Shown here one piece after another: positions 28,778-37,376 of a DNA stretch of 64,000 bases (its first letter is position 1; every line of letters starts with the position of its first letter). The translations under genes and the position numbers were made by a program. Origin of the DNA: Dyella sp. A6 (GTDB lineage Bacteria > Pseudomonadota > Gammaproteobacteria > Xanthomonadales > Rhodanobacteraceae); NCBI RefSeq assembly GCF_036320485.1, contig NZ_CP132911.1, forward strand, positions 3,224,001 through 3,288,000. Reading direction: 5' to 3'. The notes under the pieces were generated by a model that saw only the letters and a program-made list of their open reading frames with translations, was not told the origin of the DNA and made no database searches.

Positions 28778-30085
28778 TCACGTACCCGATGCCGCCGTCG
28801 CCGATCGACCGGCATCGTCCGGCAGCAGGTCGGGCGAGCGGCCCGCCCTGCGGGCGACCCACGCCGCCAGACCGGACACGCCGGCTCCGACCGCGGCCAT
28901 GCCACCGATGCCGATGCCCACCGCCGCGAATACGTTGACGCCGCTAGTGACCACCACATCCCCGAGACGCCAGATCAGCGTCTCCACGACATTCTTGCCC
29001 TTGTAACGGGTTTCGCGCGGCACCCGGGTGTACAGCGCATCGGACGCCGGCTTGGTCATGCCATAGGCGAAACCGCGGGTCACGGCCATGGTCATCGCAA
29101 GCATCGGTATCGTCATGCCCCACAGCATGAAGGTGCCGCTGCCGTACACCATCACGACGACCATCAGCGCCAGGTTGACCAGCGCCGGCAGCACCAGTCC
29201 CCAGATCGCACCGCGACGAACCAGCAACCAGCGGGTCAGGGTCAGCTGCAGCACGATGCCGATCGTGTTGGTCACGCCGTCGATATGCGCATAGAGCTCG
29301 GTACGCTGCATGCTGGTCGCCAGGTGCACCTTCGCGTAGTTCGCCACGAACGCGTAGGCCAGGGTGCCGATACCGTCGCCGAGCAGCATCAGGATCGCCA
29401 TGTAGCGAAGGAACGGGCGTGTCCACAACTCGCGCACCCCGGCCCACAGCGAACCGCCGATGGCTTCCCCGGCGCCGCCTTCATGCATCTGGACGTCACG
29501 CACCGACAGCCGCAACAGCAGCAGCAACGCAACCCCGAGCATCAGCGCCGAGACCAGCAGCAGCGGTGCCACGCCCAGCACGCCGACCAGCAGGCTGGTC
29601 ACGCCCGGGCCGCATACCGCACCGGCCATGCCACCCAGCGCAATCATCGGAAACGTGCGACGCGCCTGCGCGCTGTCGAAGATGTCGGCCATGAAGCTCC
29701 AGAACAGCGACACCACGAACAGGTTGAACACGCTGACCCAGATGAAGAACACCAGGCCCAGCTCGCGTGCGCCGATCCGCGCCTGCGCCATGAACGCCGG
29801 CACGAAGGCGATCAGGCAGGCAATGAAGAAGGAATAGCTCCAGCCCAGCAGGCTGCGGCGCGGGAAACGCGCCACCATCGCGCCGAACACCGGCGTCAGC
29901 ACCACCATGGCCACCAGCGTGCCGGTGTAGAACAGCGGCAGTTCAACCGCGCCGACAGCGCCGCTCAGCTGGTCGCGTACCGGGCGGATGATGTAGTACG
30001 ACGTAAGCACGAAGAAGAACGCCAGTGCGGACAGCATGGCGGTCGAGCGCTCGCTCGCGACAACTTGTGGGGACGAGCTCACCAA
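28778..30085 (-). CDS. MFS-type transporter, possibly NTP/NDP-exchange-like
   Basis: A 435-residue integral membrane protein with about twelve hydrophobic segments. The opening motif SYYIIRPVRDQL and the segment SVFNLFVVSLFWSFMADIFD resemble proteins grouped near nucleotide (NTP/NDP exchange) transporters of the MFS superfamily, but the substrate cannot be stated. It is divergent from the GMC oxidoreductase gene (66 bp between starts) and convergent with the CBS gene. Confidence 0.75.
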   Translation of the reverse strand: MVSSSPQVVASERSTAMLSALAFFFVLTSYYIIRPVRDQLSGAVGAVELPLFYTGTLVAMVVLTPVFGAMVARFPRRSLLGWSYSFFIACLIAFVPAFMAQARIGARELGLVFFIWVSVFNLFVVSLFWSFMADIFDSAQARRTFPMIALGGMAGAVCGPGVTSLLVGVLGVAPLLLVSALMLGVALLLLLRLSVRDVQMHEGGAGEAIGGSLWAGVRELWTRPFLRYMAILMLLGDGIGTLAYAFVANYAKVHLATSMQRTELYAHIDGVTNTIGIVLQLTLTRWLLVRRGAIWGLVLPALVNLALMVVVMVYGSGTFMLWGMTIPMLAMTMAVTRGFAYGMTKPASDALYTRVPRETRYKGKNVVETLIWRLGDVVVTSGVNVFAAVGIGIGGMAAVGAGVSGLAAWVARRAGRSPDLLPDDAGRSATAASGT

Positions 30086-30151
30086 TGGTATCCAGCGTGG
30101 GTCCGCGCAAGCCTAGCATGCACGGCCATCATTCACGCCAGCAGGGGGCAT

Positions 30152-31780
30152 ATGGACTACGACTACATCATCGTCGGCGCCGGTTCGGCCGGCTGCGTGC
30201 TGGCCCATCGACTCAGCGCGATGCCGGGGCGGCGCGTGCTGCTGCTCGAAGCCGGACCATCGGACTGGAACCCGCTGATCCACATGCCGGCCGGCATCGC
30301 CCGCCTGGTCAACAACCGACGGCTGAACTGGAGCTACGTCACCGAGCCGGAACCCGCGCTGCAGGGACGTCGCCTGTGGTGGCCGCGCGGACGGACCCTG
30401 GGCGGCTCCAGCGCCATCAACGCGATGTGCTACGTTCGCGGCGTGCCCGGCGACTACGCGCGCTGGGCCGAGGCGACCGGAGACCCCCGCTGGGCGTGGC
30501 GCGACGTGCTGCCATGGTTCCTGCACAGCGAGGACAACAGTCGCGGTGCCGGCACGCTGCACGCGACCGGTGGCCCGCTTGGCGTCTCCGACCTGCGCCA
30601 TCACAACCCGCTGTCGGCCGCACTGATCGACGCGGCCAGCCTTGCCGGCCATCCCCGCAACGACGACTTCAATGGCCCATCGCAGGAGGGCTTCGGGCTG
30701 TACCAGGTCACCCAGCGCGACGGTGCCCGCTGCTCGACCGCCACCGGCTTCCTGGACCCGGTCCGGCACCGCCCGAACCTGACGATACGCACCCACGCCC
30801 TGGTCGAGCGCGTGCTGCTCGACGGCGACCGTGCCGTGGGCGTGGAGCTGCGCCACGGCCGTCAGCGGCAGCGCATCGAGGGCGGCGAGGTGATCCTTGC
30901 CGGCGGCGCGATCAATTCGCCGCAGTTGCTGATGCTGTCCGGTATCGGTCCGGCGGACGCGTTGCGCACACATGGCATCGCGATAGCCGCCGACCTTCCG
31001 GGTGTCGGCGGCAATCTGCAGGATCACCTGGACATCTGCACGCTGGACGGCTGTCGCCAGCCGGTCACCTACGACCATCTCAACGAGCTGACTACCGGCT
31101 GGCGCTGGTGGCGCCATCGCGATGGACCCGGCAGTTCGAACGTGGCCGAGGCCGGCGGTTTCGTGCGCAGCGCCCTGGCCGAGGACGAGCGCTGCGACCT
31201 GCAGTTCCATTTCGTGCCGGCCCTGCTCGACGATCATGGCCGCCATCGCCTGCCTGGCCACGGCTACACCCTGCATGCCTGCTACCTGCACCCGCACAGC
31301 CGCGGCCATCTGACATTGCAGTCGGCCGATGCGACACAGCCGCCAGCCATCCACGCCAACTACCTGAGCGATCCGGAAGGACTCGACCTGAAGCGGATGA
31401 TCCTGGCTGCCCGCCTGTCGCGGGAGATTCTCGACCAGCACACGTTCGACAGCTACCGCGGCGACCCCATCTTCCCGGAGCGTCGCCTGCACTCCGACGC
31501 CGAGTATGCCGACTTCATCCGGCGCAAGGCCGAGTCGATCTACCACCCGGTAGGTACCTGCCGCATGGGACACGATGCCCATGCCGTGGTCGACCACGCG
31601 TTCCGCGTGCACGGTATCCACGGCCTGCGCGTGGTGGATGCCTCGGTGATGCCCAGTCTGCCCACCGGAAACACCAATGCGCCGACCATCATGCTGGCGG
31701 AACGGGCCGCCGAACTGATCTGCAACGACAGCGCCGCCCACGACACGCCGACGGTCACAGCAGCCACCCCTCCGTCCTGA
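30152..31780 (+). CDS. GMC-family FAD oxidoreductase (choline dehydrogenase-like)
   Basis: A flavoenzyme of 542 residues. The FAD-binding motif YIIVGAGSAGCVLAHRL is at the N-terminus, the GMC signature 1 region is PRGRTLGGSSAINAMCYVRG, and the signature 2 region has GGAINSPQLLMLSGIGP. The catalytic His lies in YHPVGTCRMG, with the second active-site residue in the NTNAPTIM stretch near the end. Family members oxidise alcohols, including choline; the true substrate is unknown. A GGGGG stretch sits just upstream of the ATG at 30152. Confidence 0.92.
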   Translation: MDYDYIIVGAGSAGCVLAHRLSAMPGRRVLLLEAGPSDWNPLIHMPAGIARLVNNRRLNWSYVTEPEPALQGRRLWWPRGRTLGGSSAINAMCYVRGVPGDYARWAEATGDPRWAWRDVLPWFLHSEDNSRGAGTLHATGGPLGVSDLRHHNPLSAALIDAASLAGHPRNDDFNGPSQEGFGLYQVTQRDGARCSTATGFLDPVRHRPNLTIRTHALVERVLLDGDRAVGVELRHGRQRQRIEGGEVILAGGAINSPQLLMLSGIGPADALRTHGIAIAADLPGVGGNLQDHLDICTLDGCRQPVTYDHLNELTTGWRWWRHRDGPGSSNVAEAGGFVRSALAEDERCDLQFHFVPALLDDHGRHRLPGHGYTLHACYLHPHSRGHLTLQSADATQPPAIHANYLSDPEGLDLKRMILAARLSREILDQHTFDSYRGDPIFPERRLHSDAEYADFIRRKAESIYHPVGTCRMGHDAHAVVDHAFRVHGIHGLRVVDASVMPSLPTGNTNAPTIMLAERAAELICNDSAAHDTPTVTAATPPS

Positions 31781-31916
31781 ACCCCGCGTGCACGCAGGCG
31801 CATGTCGTCGTTGTGAACGGCATGGGCCTGCATGACAATCGGAGGATTACGGAGTCGATGCAGCCCGGTCCCTCCGTCACCCGACACGCCCAGCCGCCAG
31901 CCAATATCGACCACTC

Positions 31917-33221
31917 ATGCCGCTCCGCCCCAAGTCTCTGCTCCTTGCCTGCCTGCTCGGCTTGGCTGGCGCTTCTGCCAGCACCCATGCCGCCGAACCC
32001 ATCCGCCGCACCGCACCCGCCGAGTCGAGCCACGAGGCGATTCCGCCAGCCCGGCTCAAGCGTGCGCTGGCCGACTACACGCGCTGGCTCAACACGCTGC
32101 AACAGCGCAACGAGGTGGCCGGCATGGCCACGGCGGTGGTGTACGACGACAAAGTGATCTACGAGCACACGACGGGATACGCCGACACGACCACAGGTGC
32201 CCGGGTGACACCGAACACGGTGTTCCGGCTGGCGTCGCTGTCCAAGGCCTTCGCCACCGCACTGGCCGGCCTGCTGGTCGACGACGGCCGCTTCAGCTGG
32301 GACACCCGACTGATCGACATACTGCCGTTCTTCAAGCTGAAGGACGCGCAAGCCTCCAGCGAGGCGACGATCCGCGACATCCTCGGCCAGCGTCTCGGCC
32401 TGCCGCGCAACACCTACGACAACCTGCTCGAAGACAACGTCCCCTACGAGGAACTGGTCCGCAAGCTGGACCAGGTCGACCTCGCCTGCAACGTCGGCCA
32501 ATGCTACGGCTACCAGAACGTGGCATTCAGCCTGATCGGCGACGTGGTCTACGCCGAAACCGGCGACTTCTACTATCACCAGGTCGACAAGCGCCTGTTC
32601 TTTCCGCTCGGCATGCACTCGGCCAGCTATGGCCGGTCCGCACTGGAGATGAACAAGAACTGGGCCCGCCCGCATCGCAAGCTGCATGGCCACTGGGTCC
32701 CGTTCGAGCCGCGCGAAGCTTATTACCGCGTGGCACCGGCAGCAGGCGTCAATGCCAGTCTGCGCGACATGGAAAAGTGGCTGATCGCACAGATGGGTGG
32801 CCGACCCGACGTGCTCTCACCTGCACTGCTCAAGGTGCTGCACACGCCAGGCATCCCCACACCACCGGAACTGTATTCGGAACCGTGGCGCCGGGCCCGG
32901 CTGACCAAGGCCTATTACGCGCTCGGCTGGCGCGTGTTCACCTATGCTGACCAGACCCTGATTTTCCACACCGGCGCCGTGGAAGGCTACCGTACCTTGA
33001 TCGGCTTCTTCCCCAAGTACCGGTTCGGCGTGGTGATGTTGCGCGACTCGCCGGGACTCGCACCCTCGGACGTCGCACCGATGCTGTTCGACAGCGTACT
33101 CGGCCTGCCGCATGAGGACTGGGCCGGTGTGGAGCACGCGCTACCGAAGCCGCGCCCCGAACGTCGGCGTCGGCGCCACATCAGGCACATCCGCCACCAT
33201 CATCACTACCGCGGGCATTGA
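31917..33221 (+). CDS. Exported serine hydrolase, class C beta-lactamase-like
   Basis: A 434-residue periplasmic or secreted hydrolase. A signal peptide (about residues 1-26) precedes the penicillin-binding-protein fold. The catalytic S107-x-x-K110 (SLSK) and the Y199-Q-N201 motif are visible; the third motif is HTGAVEG in place of KTG. This combination is common in esterases and peptidases of the beta-lactamase class C group. The C-terminus is an unusual Arg/His-rich tail (RRRRRHIRHIRHHHHYRGH). It follows the GMC gene by 136 bp on the same strand. Confidence 0.85.
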   Translation: MPLRPKSLLLACLLGLAGASASTHAAEPIRRTAPAESSHEAIPPARLKRALADYTRWLNTLQQRNEVAGMATAVVYDDKVIYEHTTGYADTTTGARVTPNTVFRLASLSKAFATALAGLLVDDGRFSWDTRLIDILPFFKLKDAQASSEATIRDILGQRLGLPRNTYDNLLEDNVPYEELVRKLDQVDLACNVGQCYGYQNVAFSLIGDVVYAETGDFYYHQVDKRLFFPLGMHSASYGRSALEMNKNWARPHRKLHGHWVPFEPREAYYRVAPAAGVNASLRDMEKWLIAQMGGRPDVLSPALLKVLHTPGIPTPPELYSEPWRRARLTKAYYALGWRVFTYADQTLIFHTGAVEGYRTLIGFFPKYRFGVVMLRDSPGLAPSDVAPMLFDSVLGLPHEDWAGVEHALPKPRPERRRRRHIRHIRHHHHYRGH

Positions 33222-33234
33222 TCACGCTGTTTGT

Positions 33235-33274
33235 GCATCGGGGGCGGGACATCTCGATGTCCCGCCCCCGATGC
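33235..33274. terminator. 19-bp perfect inverted repeat between convergent genes
   Basis: GCATCGGGGGCGGGACATC (33235-33253) is the exact reverse complement of 33256-33274, with two central bases. It lies between the stops of the serine hydrolase (33221) and the TonB-like protein (33295). No T-tract follows; it probably ends or protects both transcripts. Confidence 0.65.
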
Positions 33275-33294
33275 GAGTCCCGCAGGACTGATGG

Positions 33295-34332
33295 TCAGCG
33301 GTTGTTGCCCAGTTTGAACTCGATGCGGCGACGCAGCTTGCTTTGCACCAGTTCGCCGTTGCGCATGGCCGGCTGGAAGCGCCAGCGATTGACGGCCTCG
33401 AGTGCCGCATGGTCGAACACATGGCGTGGCTGTGCATGCGCGACCCGTGCGTCATGCACTTTGCCGTCGGTCCCGACGGTGAAATCCACTTCCACCCAGC
33501 CTTCGACACCGGCACGTTGCGCCGAGGTCGGATAGCGGGGCAATGCCTGTCGGGTCAGGACTGCAGGACGGGTCTCTACGGTGGTAGCGGCCGGCGTGGC
33601 AGCTGCAGCTGTCTGCTGCGTCGGTTGCGACTTGCTCGCTTCCTCACGCTGCTGCTGGGCCAGCGCCGCTTCCTTCTGCTGCACCACCTTGGCCTGTTCT
33701 GCCTGCTGCTGTTCGAGCTGGGCCGCAGCTGCCTTCGCTGCAACCGCCTTCTGGGCGGCCAGCTGCTGCTGATGCTGCTGGTCGAGCTGCTGTTGCTGCT
33801 CCTGGTCCAGCGTCTTGCGCTGGGCATCCAGCTTGGAACGCAGGATGGTCAGGGTGAAGTTGGTCGGGTCCGCCTGTGCCAGCAGGTTGATCTCGCGCTG
33901 CGCTTCGGCGAAGTTGCGCTGGTTGATCGTCTGTTCGGCGGCCGAGGCGGCGAACGGGAAGGTTTCGCGCAATGCGTCACTGGCCACCCGGTTGCCTGGC
34001 TGCTTCTGCAACACGCGCAGGTAGAACTCGAAGGCATTGTTGCCGGCCGGCGCCAGGTAACGCTGCTCCTTCATGGCCTTGGCAGCCTCGGACAGCAGAT
34101 CGTTGACGCTCATCGCCTCGACATTGACCGGCGTCGCAGCGGCATGGCTGACGGTTACCGGCGAGGACGGATGACCGCCATTGTCAGTCGCGACCAGTTC
34201 CTGGTGCGGCCGAAAAATGAGGACCCATGAAGCCACGGCCAAGGCGGCAATGACGGCGATGACGGCTATCACTACGGGCCGTGCGGCCCCGCGCGCATGC
34301 TGGCGCGCTTTCAACGTATATCGGGTATCCAT
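33295..34332 (-). CDS. TonB-family energy-transducer-like protein
   Basis: A 345-residue protein. An N-terminal membrane helix (VVIAVIAVIAALAVASWVLIF) is followed by a helical domain with a repeat-like FAEAQREINLLAQADPTNF section. A Gln/Ala-rich coiled coil of about 70 residues follows, then a TonB C-terminal domain (YPTSAQRAGVEGWVEVDFTV, ALEAVNRWRFQPA). TonB proteins carry proton-motive energy to outer-membrane receptors; no exbB/exbD or receptor gene is next to it. The spanning region is Gln-rich rather than Pro-rich. The ATG at 34332 has GAGAGA just upstream; an earlier in-frame start (34395) is less likely. Confidence 0.8.
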   Translation of the reverse strand: MDTRYTLKARQHARGAARPVVIAVIAVIAALAVASWVLIFRPHQELVATDNGGHPSSPVTVSHAAATPVNVEAMSVNDLLSEAAKAMKEQRYLAPAGNNAFEFYLRVLQKQPGNRVASDALRETFPFAASAAEQTINQRNFAEAQREINLLAQADPTNFTLTILRSKLDAQRKTLDQEQQQQLDQQHQQQLAAQKAVAAKAAAAQLEQQQAEQAKVVQQKEAALAQQQREEASKSQPTQQTAAAATPAATTVETRPAVLTRQALPRYPTSAQRAGVEGWVEVDFTVGTDGKVHDARVAHAQPRHVFDHAALEAVNRWRFQPAMRNGELVQSKLRRRIEFKLGNNR

Positions 34333-34514
34333 GATCTCTCGCTGAGTGGCATCAGATACCCGCGCTTTCCCCCCTGTAATCCAGGAGCGGCGCATTCTTC
34401 GATACGCCGCAGCGCGGATTGCGGAAAGGTAGCTCTATTGGATCAACTCGGCAAATCGAAGCCGCAGCGACCATGCCCGCGAGATTTCGTTTGGCTGTGA
34501 CCGCAGAAACGAAA

Positions 34515-34578
34515 CGTCCCGGCAAAGGCCGGGACGAAGCTTTTCGAAACATCTCCCCGCGCTGGGCACCGCGGGGAG
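34515..34578 (-). terminator. Tandem hairpins downstream of the MetJ-H1 fusion gene
   Basis: Read on the minus strand, a first stem (34578-34570 with 34561-34553, CTCCCCGCG/CGCGGGGAG) is followed by a second (34536-34528 with 34523-34515, CGTCCCGGC/GCCGGGACG, 4-base loop), then TTTCGTTTCT. The second has the features of an intrinsic terminator. Confidence 0.7.
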
Positions 34579-34607
34579 ACAAGCTCGATACGATCTAGTT
34601 CTTGTGC

Positions 34608-35228
34608 TTACTTCTTGCTGGTTTTCGCACGCGGCTTGGCGGTACGGGTGGCCTTGACCACACGAGCCGGCGCAGCCTTCTTCACGGCAGCCTTCTTGCC
34701 GGCGGTCTTCTTCGCGCCGACCTTCTTCACCGCGACCTTCTTGACTGCAGCCTTCTTGGCAGCAGCAGGACGCTTGGCAGCCGCCTTCTTGGCGACCTTC
34801 TTCACGGCAGCCTTCTTTGCTGCCGGCTTCTTGGCCACCGGCTTCTTGGCGGCAACCTTCTTCGCGGCAACCTTCTTGACCGCGACCTTCTTCACCGCAA
34901 CCTTCTTTGCGGCGGTCTTCTTTACGGCTTTCTTGGCGGCCGGTTTCTTGGCGGCCGGTTTCTTGGCAGTGGTTTTCTTGGCGGTAGTAGCCATGGTTCG
35001 TCTCAGCTCCTCATCAGTTGGCAGTGGTTGCCCAGTAAAAGCGTGCAGGAACGCCTCGACCAGCAGATCGCTGTTGGTGGCGTGCCGAAGATTGTTGACC
35101 TGGCGGTAGGTACGCAAATCGGAAAGCAGCCTCAGTACGTGCATCGGAATGGAGACCGTGATCTTTCTTACTGACCCGGCCTTCTCTCCGTGCTCTACAT
35201 AAGGCTCGACGAATTTCGATGTTGCCAT
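34608..35228 (-). CDS. MetJ-like repressor domain fused to a histone H1-like Lys/Ala-rich tail
   Basis: A 206-residue protein in two parts. Residues 1-77 are MetJ, the SAM-dependent methionine repressor: the DNA-contacting beta strand is KITVSIP, followed by [19 protein letters not shown] and [10 protein letters not shown], nearly identical to E. coli MetJ. The Arg, Glu, His and Phe residues known to form the SAM pocket appear kept. The C-terminal helix of E. coli MetJ is missing; instead residues 79-206 are repeats of KKxA/VxKK type (Lys, Ala, Val, Pro), like AlgP or bacterial H1-like proteins. An ATG at residue 79 with AGGAG twelve bases upstream could start the tail on its own. Start chosen at 35228 ([16 protein letters not shown]) because it matches MetJ. 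Whether it regulates methionine genes or coats DNA is unknown. Confidence 0.88.
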   Translation of the reverse strand: MATSKFVEPYVEHGEKAGSVRKITVSIPMHVLRLLSDLRTYRQVNNLRHATNSDLLVEAFLHAFTGQPLPTDEELRRTMATTAKKTTAKKPAAKKPAAKKAVKKTAAKKVAVKKVAVKKVAAKKVAAKKPVAKKPAAKKAAVKKVAKKAAAKRPAAAKKAAVKKVAVKKVGAKKTAGKKAAVKKAAPARVVKATRTAKPRAKTSKK

Positions 35229-35256
35229 GACGCCTGTTCCCCGTAACTTGAAGCGA

Positions 35257-35285
35257 AAGCTATTCCTGAAGGTTTCTTCTGTCAA
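35257..35285 (-). promoter_or_regulatory. Predicted promoter of the MetJ-H1 fusion gene
   Basis: On the minus strand TTGACA (35285-35280), a consensus -35, is followed after 17 bases by TAGCTT (35262-35257), a weak -10, about 28 bases before the ATG. An inverted repeat TTGATTT-N8-AAATCAA (35286-35307) abuts the -35 and could be an operator. Confidence 0.5.
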
Positions 35286-35307
35286 TTGATTTTAGCCTTG
35301 AAATCAA

Positions 35308-35658
35308 CCTGTTTCATCCACCTTCAAATACCCTGAAAATGGCTTTGCCATCGAATGGAAAAGGATTTTGAGTAAATAGTCATATGGACGTCTATACGCC
35401 CATTTTATTTACACCAAAAAACATGGCGAATCGCCAAACCCCGCACCACACAAGGCTTCACAGCCAACTACCAAGAGCGTGAACTGGCAAATCCACGCAT
35501 CACCAACTGGTCAAAGCACATGCCAGGAAGTCGAAATGACCGCATGCGAGCCACGCCACGCGCATGAACGGGAAGCGACCGATCCGCACATTTCGCGGCA
35601 TCGGATCATCGTGCAAATCGTACCCGTACGATGACATCCGGCTCGCTGCAACCATCAC
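35308..35658. other. AT-richer noncoding region with a possible met-box array
   Basis: About 350 bp with no supported gene, noticeably richer in A/T than its surroundings. At 35378-35401 three consecutive 8-mers AGTCATAT, GGACGTCT and ATACGCCC match the MetJ operator unit AGACGTCT at 5, 7 and 5 of 8 positions. The centre is 100 bp upstream of the predicted -35, farther than usual for repression. Otherwise nothing is recognised. Confidence 0.3.
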
Positions 35659-35694
35659 GAAAACGCCGCCGGCTGCTTGCGCGGCCGGCGGCGT
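35659..35694 (-). terminator. Rho-independent terminator after gcvH
   Basis: On the minus strand ACGCCGCCGGC (35694-35684) pairs with GCCGGCGGCGT (35673-35663), 10-base loop, followed by a short T-run (TTTT). Confidence 0.8.
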
Positions 35695-35711
35695 CGGAAG
35701 AAACGACTCGC

Positions 35712-36107
35712 TCAGTGATCCTCGTTTTCGATCAGCTCGGCATAGGCATCTGCGTCGAGCAACTCATTCAACTCGGCGCGATCGCTCATGCGTACCACGA
35801 AGATCCAGCCTTCGCCGTACGCGTCTTCATTGACCGTCTCCGGCTTGTCGCTCAGCATCTCGTTGACCTCGACCACCTCGCCGGACACCGGCGAATAGAT
35901 GTCCGAGGCCGCCTTGACCGACTCGAGCACAGCGGCGCCATGGCCAGCCTGCACGCTTGCGCCGATTTCCGGCAGCTCGACGTAGACCAGGTCGCCCAGC
36001 TGGCTCTGTGCATGGTCGGAAATACCCACGCGCACCAGGCCGTCGTCTTCGACGCGGGCCCATTCGTGGGACTTGAGGAATTTCAGATCGCCGGGAATCT
36101 CGCTCAT
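35712..36107 (-). CDS. gcvH: Glycine cleavage system H protein
   Basis: Carries the aminomethyl group on a lipoyl arm between GcvP and GcvT. The 131-residue protein shows [31 protein letters not shown] and the lipoylation site [15 protein letters not shown] (the Lys in SVKAASD). It follows gcvT on the same strand with a 96-bp gap; the glycine decarboxylase gcvP is not in the window. A strong terminator follows. Confidence 0.97.
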   Translation of the reverse strand: MSEIPGDLKFLKSHEWARVEDDGLVRVGISDHAQSQLGDLVYVELPEIGASVQAGHGAAVLESVKAASDIYSPVSGEVVEVNEMLSDKPETVNEDAYGEGWIFVVRMSDRAELNELLDADAYAELIENEDH

Positions 36108-36203
36108 GATCGGGTTCCAGTCATGGAGGTTGGGGATGGGGCGACGGCGATTCTAGCCGCTTACGTCGCCCAGCAATATGTCGACGTGATGGATCGCGCG
36201 GTT

Positions 36204-37304
36204 TCAGATGCCTTCGCAGGGCTTGCCGTCGCGCACGAACGGATACTTGACCACGCGCACCGGTACCTCGCGACCACGGATATCCACCCGCACCGCACCG
36301 AGTTCGCCCGCCGGCACGCGTGCGAACGCCACTGCCTTTTCCAGCGTCGGAGCGAAGCTGCCCGAGAGGATCTCGCCCTCGCCGGCCTCGGTCAGCACGT
36401 TCTGGCCATGCCGCAGAACCCCTTTTTCGTCCAGCACCAGGCCGACCATCACACGCTTCACACCGGCAGCCTTCTGCTGCTCCAGCGCGGCGCGGCCGAT
36501 GAAGTCACGTCCTTCGTCCAGCGCGATGGTCCAGCCAAGGTTGGCCTCCCACGGCGAGACGTCCTCGTCCATGTCCTGGCCATAGAGGTTCATGCCGGCT
36601 TCCAGGCGAAGCGTGTCGCGCGCACCGAGCCCAGCCGGCTTCACACCCGCAGCCACCAATGCCTCCCACAACGCCACGGCCTGCTCGGCCGGCACGATGA
36701 TCTCGAAGCCGTCTTCGCCGGTGTAACCGGTACGCGCCACGAACAGCGGCATGCCGTGCGGCCCCTGTGCGGCGGCGGCGGCGAACTTGCCGAGCTTTTC
36801 GATCCGCGGGCGATCGCCCTCGTGCAGCAGGCCGAACACTTTCGCCCGCGCATTCGGGCCCTGCACCGCGATCATCGCGAAATCGGGACGCTCCTTGACC
36901 TCGACGCCGAAGGCCGCGGCCTGCTTCTCGATCCAGGCCAGGTCCTTCGCACGCGTGGCGGCATTCACCACCAGGCGGAAATGACTGTCGTCGAAGAAGT
37001 ACACGATCAGGTCGTCGATGACGCCACCCTGCTCGTTGAGCATGCACGAGTACAGCGCCTTGCCCACCACCTTGAGCTTGTCCACGCTGTTGGCCAGCAG
37101 ATGGCGGAGGAATTCGCGCGTGCGCGGACCGTGCAGGTCGACCACAGTCATGTGCGAGACATCGAACATGCCCGCGTCGCTGCGCACGGCATGATGCTCC
37201 TCGATCTGCGAGCCGTAATTGATCGGCATGTCCCAACCGCCGAAATCGACCATGCGTGCGCCATGCGCACGGTGGACGGCATTGAGTACAGTCTTCTCGG
37301 TCAT
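36204..37304 (-). CDS. gcvT: Glycine cleavage system T protein (aminomethyltransferase)
   Basis: Releases ammonia from the aminomethyl-lipoyl H protein and passes the one-carbon unit to tetrahydrofolate. A 366-residue protein of usual length with [56 protein letters not shown] and the [10 protein letters not shown] motif. The start at 37304 ([12 protein letters not shown]) is canonical. The leader before it is only about 20-25 bases if the predicted promoter is right, leaving no room for a glycine riboswitch. Confidence 0.97.
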   Translation of the reverse strand: MTEKTVLNAVHRAHGARMVDFGGWDMPINYGSQIEEHHAVRSDAGMFDVSHMTVVDLHGPRTREFLRHLLANSVDKLKVVGKALYSCMLNEQGGVIDDLIVYFFDDSHFRLVVNAATRAKDLAWIEKQAAAFGVEVKERPDFAMIAVQGPNARAKVFGLLHEGDRPRIEKLGKFAAAAAQGPHGMPLFVARTGYTGEDGFEIIVPAEQAVALWEALVAAGVKPAGLGARDTLRLEAGMNLYGQDMDEDVSPWEANLGWTIALDEGRDFIGRAALEQQKAAGVKRVMVGLVLDEKGVLRHGQNVLTEAGEGEILSGSFAPTLEKAVAFARVPAGELGAVRVDIRGREVPVRVVKYPFVRDGKPCEGI

Positions 37305-37330
37305 GCGGGGATCGCCCTGAGGAAAGCGCG

Positions 37331-37360
37331 ATTATCGCCTGTCGCCGGAATCCAATCCAA
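37331..37360 (-). promoter_or_regulatory. Predicted promoter of gcvT
   Basis: On the minus strand TTGGAT (37360-37355) and GATAAT (37336-37331), 18-base spacer, about 26 bases upstream of the gcvT ATG. Confidence 0.45.
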
Positions 37361-37376
37361 GCGCAGCGCAACATAG

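Noticed and set aside
34608..34994. DNA tandem repeat at the Lys/Ala-rich region
   Set aside because: The periodicity comes from coding KKxA-type peptides with varied codons; it is better described as part of the fusion protein.
35564..35833. 89-codon plus-strand open frame before gcvH
   Set aside because: It overlaps the gcvH terminator and 3' end and has no ribosome-binding site or recognisable sequence.
35631..37376. 581-codon plus-strand open frame over gcvH and gcvT
   Set aside because: It runs through two conserved minus-strand genes and has no protein-like features.
37305..37376. Glycine riboswitch before gcvT
   Set aside because: The space to alkB is only 72 bp and the predicted promoter leaves a leader of about 20-25 bases; no aptamer could fit.
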